From DATCLA01 sp036564195 (GTDB lineage: Bacteria; Bacillota; UBA4882; UBA8346), in assembly GCA_036564195.1 (NCBI GenBank), contig DATCLA010000172.1, forward strand, positions 1 to 8,818: a DNA stretch of 8,818 nucleotides, written 5' to 3'. The notes beneath the pieces are model-generated. The model saw only the letters and a list, made by a program, of their open reading frames with translations. It did no database searches and had not been told where the DNA came from. Within the stretch, counting starts at the first letter, position 1, and each line of letters begins with the position of its first letter. Both the position numbers and the translations under genes were made by a program. Positions 6,096 through 8,818 of this stretch are shown here, piece after piece.

Positions 6096-7340
6096 GTGAA
6101 AAAGATGGAAAATGTAATCCGAATTATTGACGTTACCAACCGGGACGGGGTCCAAACCTCCCGATTGGGGTTGGCAAAGTTAGAAAAGACCATTATCAAC
6201 ATGATGTTAAATGAGATGGGTGTGTTTCAAAGCGAGTTTGGTTTTCCAACCACCCGGCATGAGACCAATTATCTCAATGCCAATTTGGAACTGGCGCAGC
6301 TGGGCGTGTTAAACCCGATCCGGTTAAGCGGTTGGGTGAGAGCAATTCCCACCGATGTCAAATTAGCGATGCAAATGGTTCCGGGTTTAAAGCACCTTAA
6401 TATTTCTGCATCAACCTCAAAACAACTGATTGAGCATAAATTCGCCGGTAAACGGACTAAAGAAGATGTAACTCGAGATATGCTTGAAGCGGTGAAATTA
6501 GCAAAAGAATTGGGTATTCAAAGCATTGGAGTTAATGCCGAAGATGCTTCCCGGACCGATCTGGAGTTTTTAATTGAATTTGCCGGCCAGGCGAAAGCAG
6601 CTGGAGCCGACCGGTTCCGATATTGTGATACGTTGGGCTATGATGATCCCTTTACAATTTACGAGCGGATTAAGAAAATTGCGGAAGCAGTGAAGATCGA
6701 CATTGAACTGCATTGTCATAATGATTTGGGGATGGTAGTGGCCTGTTCGGTAGCAGGAGCTAAAGGAGCAATTGACGGTGGGGTTGACGCTTATATTAAT
6801 ACTACAATCAATGGTATGGGTGAACGGGCCGGGAATTCCGATCTGGTCTCGACTATTTTGGCAATCCTGAAATCCAGCGGGTTTGCCGGTAAATATAAAC
6901 TCGACAGCAGGATTGACCTCTCCAAGAGCTGGCAGATTGCAAAATATACTTCTTATGCATTTGGGGTACCGATCCCCATTAATCAGGTTGGTGTCGGTAA
7001 AAATGCTTTTGCCCATGAATCTGGCATTCATGCCGACGGGGCTTTAAAGGACCGTAAAAATTACGAATTATTTGATTATGAGGAATTGGGCCGTGGTGAG
7101 CCGGAATTGATTGAAACCGGACGGATGATTACCACCGGGGAATACAGCGGTATTAAGGGATTTCGTAATGTCTATGAAAAAATGGAGATCGAGTTTAAGG
7201 ATGAAGCGGAAGCCAGACGCATTCTGGATCTGGTAAGGTATGCCAATGTCCACACGCAAAAACCTTTAACCAAACAGGAACTGCGTTTTGTGGCCGCCTA
7301 TCCGGAGATTGCCCGGAAGATTATGACGGTTACTCCCTGA
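6096..7340 (+). CDS. HMGL-family condensing enzyme: Re-citrate / homocitrate / 2-isopropylmalate synthase-like
   Basis: TIM-barrel enzyme that condenses an acyl-CoA (usually acetyl-CoA) with a 2-oxo acid. The 414 residues show the N-terminal metal and substrate motif as DVTNRDGVQT (Arg16, Asp17), the metal pair in LHCHND (His206, His208), the ligand-bearing NGMGERAGN (Asn239), and the subdomain FAHESGIHADG (His307, His312). There is no room for the C-terminal leucine-feedback domain of classical LeuA. The first motif is NRDGVQT rather than the LRDGEQ usual in LeuA and NifV. I recall this type from clostridial Re-citrate synthases, which are relatives of homocitrate synthase, but sequence alone does not fix the substrate. 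The GTG start is favoured over the ATG at 6105 because AAAGGA (6081-6086) is nine bases upstream. It is alone in its unit, with no leu or nif genes beside it, which weakly favours a citrate role. Confidence 0.88.
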   Translation: MKKMENVIRIIDVTNRDGVQTSRLGLAKLEKTIINMMLNEMGVFQSEFGFPTTRHETNYLNANLELAQLGVLNPIRLSGWVRAIPTDVKLAMQMVPGLKHLNISASTSKQLIEHKFAGKRTKEDVTRDMLEAVKLAKELGIQSIGVNAEDASRTDLEFLIEFAGQAKAAGADRFRYCDTLGYDDPFTIYERIKKIAEAVKIDIELHCHNDLGMVVACSVAGAKGAIDGGVDAYINTTINGMGERAGNSDLVSTILAILKSSGFAGKYKLDSRIDLSKSWQIAKYTSYAFGVPIPINQVGVGKNAFAHESGIHADGALKDRKNYELFDYEELGRGEPELIETGRMITTGEYSGIKGFRNVYEKMEIEFKDEAEARRILDLVRYANVHTQKPLTKQELRFVAAYPEIARKIMTVTP

Positions 7341-7433
7341 CTTTAAGAAATTAAGTACCAAACTGTACGTACGGTGTGCAGAATAAGAACGAGAAAAAGT
7401 TAGTTACCCGTACGCCTAATGCGATGATTAGCT

Positions 7434-7458
7434 GGAGCAATAGCTCCTTTCTTTGTTT
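7434..7458 (+). terminator. Possible weak terminator after the condensing-enzyme gene
   Basis: GGAGC (7434-7438) and GCTCC (7443-7447) pair around AATA and are followed by the T-rich TTTCTTTGTTT (7448-7458). The stem is only five base pairs, and it lies 94 bases after the stop codon, so the call is tentative. Confidence 0.38.
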
Positions 7459-7474
7459 AACCTAACTCATTTTT

Positions 7475-7517
7475 CGCATAACTAATGGTAGCTGTACTAA
7501 AAATACGCATGACTGAT
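7475..7517. repeat. Spaced 12-bp direct repeat upstream of the YbaK-type gene
   Basis: CGCATAACTAAT (7475-7486) and CGCATGACTGAT (7506-7517) match at 10 of 12 bases and start 31 bases apart, close to three helical turns. This spacing would suit a regulator binding one face of the DNA. No regulator is identified. Confidence 0.3.
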
Positions 7518-7583
7518 AATTGTTGCAAGGGTTAATTCAAAATGCTCTTGACGGTCGTAAAATTCATCTATCGTAGGTAAGTG

Positions 7584-7590
7584 AAGGGGG
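7584..7590 (+). promoter_or_regulatory. Ribosome binding site that decides the YbaK-type start
   Basis: AAGGGGG lies nine bases before the ATG at 7600 and only three before the in-frame TTG at 7594. The ATG is therefore the better start. Confidence 0.65.
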
Positions 7591-7599
7591 TATTTGCTT

Positions 7600-8079
7600 A
7601 TGCCCAAAATTTTAAAGAAAAGCGCCCAAAAAGTTCAGAACGCCCTTGACGAGTTCGGTTTGGGCCTTCAGGTAGTGGAATTACCCGATTCTACCCGCAC
7701 CGCACAGGAAGCAGCGGACGCCATAGGTTGTACGGTTGCTCAAATTGCCAAGGCTTTAATCTTTAAGGGCAAAACTTCACAACAACCAATCTTAATCATG
7801 GCCAGCGGGATAAATAGGGTTAATGAACAAGCCGTTCAGGAGCAGATCAAGGAGAAATTGCAAAAGGCTGATGCCGACTTTGTGTTAGAACATACCGGTT
7901 TCGCCATCGGCGGAGTACCGCCTGTTGGGCTTAGAAAGACAATTGCTACTTACATTGATCAGGACTTAATGCAATACGAAGAGATCTGGGCTGCCGCCGG
8001 GACTCCCCATGCTGTCTTTAAACTTACACCCCAAATTCTGGTGGCGATCACCAAGGGAGTAGTCATTAACATTAAGTAA
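7600..8079 (+). CDS. YbaK/ProX-family aminoacyl-tRNA deacylase
   Basis: 159 residues, normal length for a free-standing YbaK-fold editing protein. Members hydrolyse mischarged tRNA in trans, such as Cys-tRNA(Pro) or Ala-tRNA(Pro). Visible family marks: the TAQEAADAIGCTVAQIAKALIFK helix-strand segment with the conserved Lys51, and the GFAIGGVPPVG loop (100-110); the residue after this loop is Leu, where many relatives have His. The YbaK, ProX and other subtypes differ in substrate, so no gene symbol is given. The start is taken as ATG 7600. The gene is convergent with the metallo-hydrolase gene on the other strand, with the structured element 8091-8219 between them. The product is cytosolic. 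Confidence 0.9.
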   Translation: MPKILKKSAQKVQNALDEFGLGLQVVELPDSTRTAQEAADAIGCTVAQIAKALIFKGKTSQQPILIMASGINRVNEQAVQEQIKEKLQKADADFVLEHTGFAIGGVPPVGLRKTIATYIDQDLMQYEEIWAAAGTPHAVFKLTPQILVAITKGVVINIK

Positions 8080-8090
8080 CTTTAAAACAA

Positions 8091-8219
8091 GAGGCTATTC
8101 ATTACTTGAGTAGCCGGTCTGCCGGAGTGCAAAGTAGCGGGTAAACTTTGGCGGATTCGTATCTCAAGCCAGCACTTACGGTGCTATGGGAGGCGGCTAT
8201 CCCAATAATGAGTAGCCTC
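8091..8219. repeat. Structured 129-base intergenic element with inverted ends and nested hairpins
   Basis: The ends GAGGCTATTCATTA (8091-8104) and TAATGAGTAGCCTC (8206-8219) pair over 14 bases with one U-G wobble in + strand RNA (a C-A mismatch on the - strand). Inside: CTTGAG/CTCAAG (8105-8110 with 8163-8168) enclosing CCGG-TCTG-CCGG (8114-8125) and CAAAGT/ACTTTG (8130-8135 with 8145-8150); then AGCAC/GTGCT (8171-8175 with 8181-8185) and TGGGA/TCCCA (8187-8191 with 8200-8204). The element is richer in G+C than the other spacers. I did not match it to a known riboswitch, tRNA or other RNA. It could be a structured RNA, a small non-autonomous mobile element or a complex terminator. Confidence 0.55.
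8093..8115 (-). terminator. Possible terminator of the - strand metallo-hydrolase gene
   Basis: GGCTATTCA (8093-8101) and TGAGTAGCC (8107-8115) form a nine-pair hairpin. Read on the - strand, it is followed after two bases (TC) by TTGTTTT, which suits termination of the gene ending at 8249, although one pair becomes a C-A mismatch on that strand and the distance is about 130 bases. On the + strand no T tract follows, so it would not serve the YbaK-type gene. Confidence 0.35.
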
Positions 8220-8248
8220 CGATTCGCTTAAGTAATTACCCGGAAAAA

Positions 8249-8818
8249 CTAATTTTTAAGTAGAATAACCCCATGTACCTTGGTTTTGAGTAGTTTAACA
8301 AAGCGTTGGGCATCTTCAACTGAACCAACGACGCTACCGAAATGGATCGGAACCGCGACAGCCGGTTTGATGATTGCGGCCGCCTGGGCTGCTTCCTCCG
8401 CGGTAGTCGTATAAGTACCGCCAACCGGGAGAAAGGCAACATCCGCCTTGACCTGACTCATTTCAGGGACCAGATCAGTGTCTCCGGCATGGTAATACCA
8501 GTTATTGTTCAGTTGGATCAGATAACCGACCCAGTTGTTGGTTTTGGGATGAAACTGTTTATTAATATTATAAGCAGCAACCGTCCTGAAGCAGATTCCG
8601 TTCACTTGGTACTCTTTTCCGGGAAGCACCGGGACAACGGTGGCAATACCTGTAGTTGCGCATTGCGGTGCCATGCTTTCCGGGACGACCACAGTAGTAT
8701 CAGGCTTACTGATTTTGGCCAGATCTTCTGCGGAGAAATGGTCGAAGTGCTCATGGGTAATAAAGATTAAATCGGCGTCAGGCGCGGAGTCGGGCAGTTT
8801 ATAAGGGTCGATGTAAAT
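8249..8818 (-). CDS. Metallo-beta-lactamase-fold hydrolase (5' end outside window)
   Basis: The - strand frame is open to the right edge, so the GTG at 8692 is not the true start; 189 codons before the TAG are visible. The zinc-binding motif THEHFDHF (HxHxDH, 8735-8758) is present, followed by the later ligand segment YYHAGDTD, then the LPVGGTYTTTAEEAAQAA stretch and the C-terminal PIHFGS. This order fits the small UlaG/YtkL-like branch of the superfamily, metal-dependent hydrolases often of unknown substrate; it is not a beta-lactam resistance enzyme by this evidence. Probably only some 20-40 residues are missing, judging from relatives of about 210-230. There is no signal peptide information because the N-terminus is not in view. 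The gene converges on the YbaK-type gene. Confidence 0.92.
   Translation of the reverse strand: MYIDPYKLPDSAPDADLIFITHEHFDHFSAEDLAKISKPDTTVVVPESMAPQCATTGIATVVPVLPGKEYQVNGICFRTVAAYNINKQFHPKTNNWVGYLIQLNNNWYYHAGDTDLVPEMSQVKADVAFLPVGGTYTTTAEEAAQAAAIIKPAVAVPIHFGSVVGSVEDAQRFVKLLKTKVHGVILLKN

Larger units (their letters stand above)
7341..7599. other. Gene-free spacer with small hairpins and a spaced direct repeat
   Basis: No convincing gene. It holds a GTACGTAC palindrome (7365-7372), a CTAAT/ATTAG stem (7416-7420 with 7427-7431), the GGAGC hairpin listed separately, imperfect arms AAAAAGTTAGTTA (7394-7406) against 7458-7474 that could enclose both hairpins, and a 12-base direct repeat at 7475 and 7506. 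A promoter for the next gene must lie here, but I see only a weak candidate (TTGACG at 7548-7553 with TATCGT at 7569-7574, spacing 15). Confidence 0.5.

Noticed and set aside
6570..7031. 153-codon - strand frame inside the condensing-enzyme gene
   Set aside because: It lies wholly opposite a clear enzyme gene with all motifs in place and has no recognisable domain.
7594..7596. TTG as start of the YbaK-type protein
   Set aside because: It is only three bases from the AAGGGGG site; the ATG at 7600 has normal spacing.
8152..8170. tRNA T-arm on the - strand (ATACGAATCC)
   Set aside because: No acceptor, D or anticodon arms can be drawn around it.
8091..8219. Cyclic di-GMP (GEMM-type) riboswitch on the - strand
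   Set aside because: The stretch GCACTCCGG recalls part of that aptamer, but the other invariant segments are missing and no gene follows in the right orientation.
8091..8219. Retron-type msr-msd RNA
   Set aside because: Inverted ends and internal hairpins are suggestive, but no reverse transcriptase gene is in the window.
8342..8770. 142-codon + strand frame opposite the metallo-hydrolase
   Set aside because: The - strand frame carries the complete HxHxDH and later zinc motifs; the + strand frame is its shadow.

Overview
The window looks like chromosomal DNA of an anaerobic Bacillota (Clostridia-like) bacterium. The evidence is the adjacent smc and ftsY genes, frequent GTG starts with strong purine-rich ribosome binding sites (one is a full AAGGAGG), AT-rich spacers with sigma-A-type promoters, T-tailed hairpin terminators, and a condensing enzyme of the type that clostridia use as (Re)-citrate synthase. 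The genus cannot be told from this stretch. All protein genes but the last are on the + strand. I see no insertion sequence, CRISPR array, rRNA or tRNA.

Left part (1-4360): the C-terminal half of smc (chromosome condensation), ftsY (signal recognition particle receptor) and miaB (tRNA methylthiotransferase) follow one another. They end at a clear rho-independent terminator at 4336-4360. ftsY may also have its own promoter at 1887-1915.

Middle part (4361-6008): an intergenic block with a promoter, a 17-bp dyad at the expected transcription start and two tiny overlapping reading frames leads to a stand-alone left-handed beta-helix (GlmU-like) protein with its own terminator. Next comes a small coiled-coil protein of unknown function, driven by an extended -10 promoter whose spacer contains a perfect tandem 10-bp repeat. 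It ends at a long-armed hairpin with an unusually large loop.

Right part (6009-8818): a monocistronic HMGL-family condensing enzyme (Re-citrate, homocitrate or isopropylmalate synthase-like) follows. Then comes a 250-base gap with small hairpins and a spaced direct repeat, and a YbaK-type aminoacyl-tRNA deacylase. The deacylase converges on a metallo-beta-lactamase-fold hydrolase on the - strand, which runs off the window.

The most unusual piece of DNA is the 129-base element at 8091-8219 between these convergent genes. It is closed by a 14-bp stem, contains several nested hairpins, and has near-repeated palindromic ends that allow a competing fold. I did not match it to a known RNA or mobile element class. 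The coding genes themselves are ordinary housekeeping and metabolic genes, and I see no new multi-gene system.
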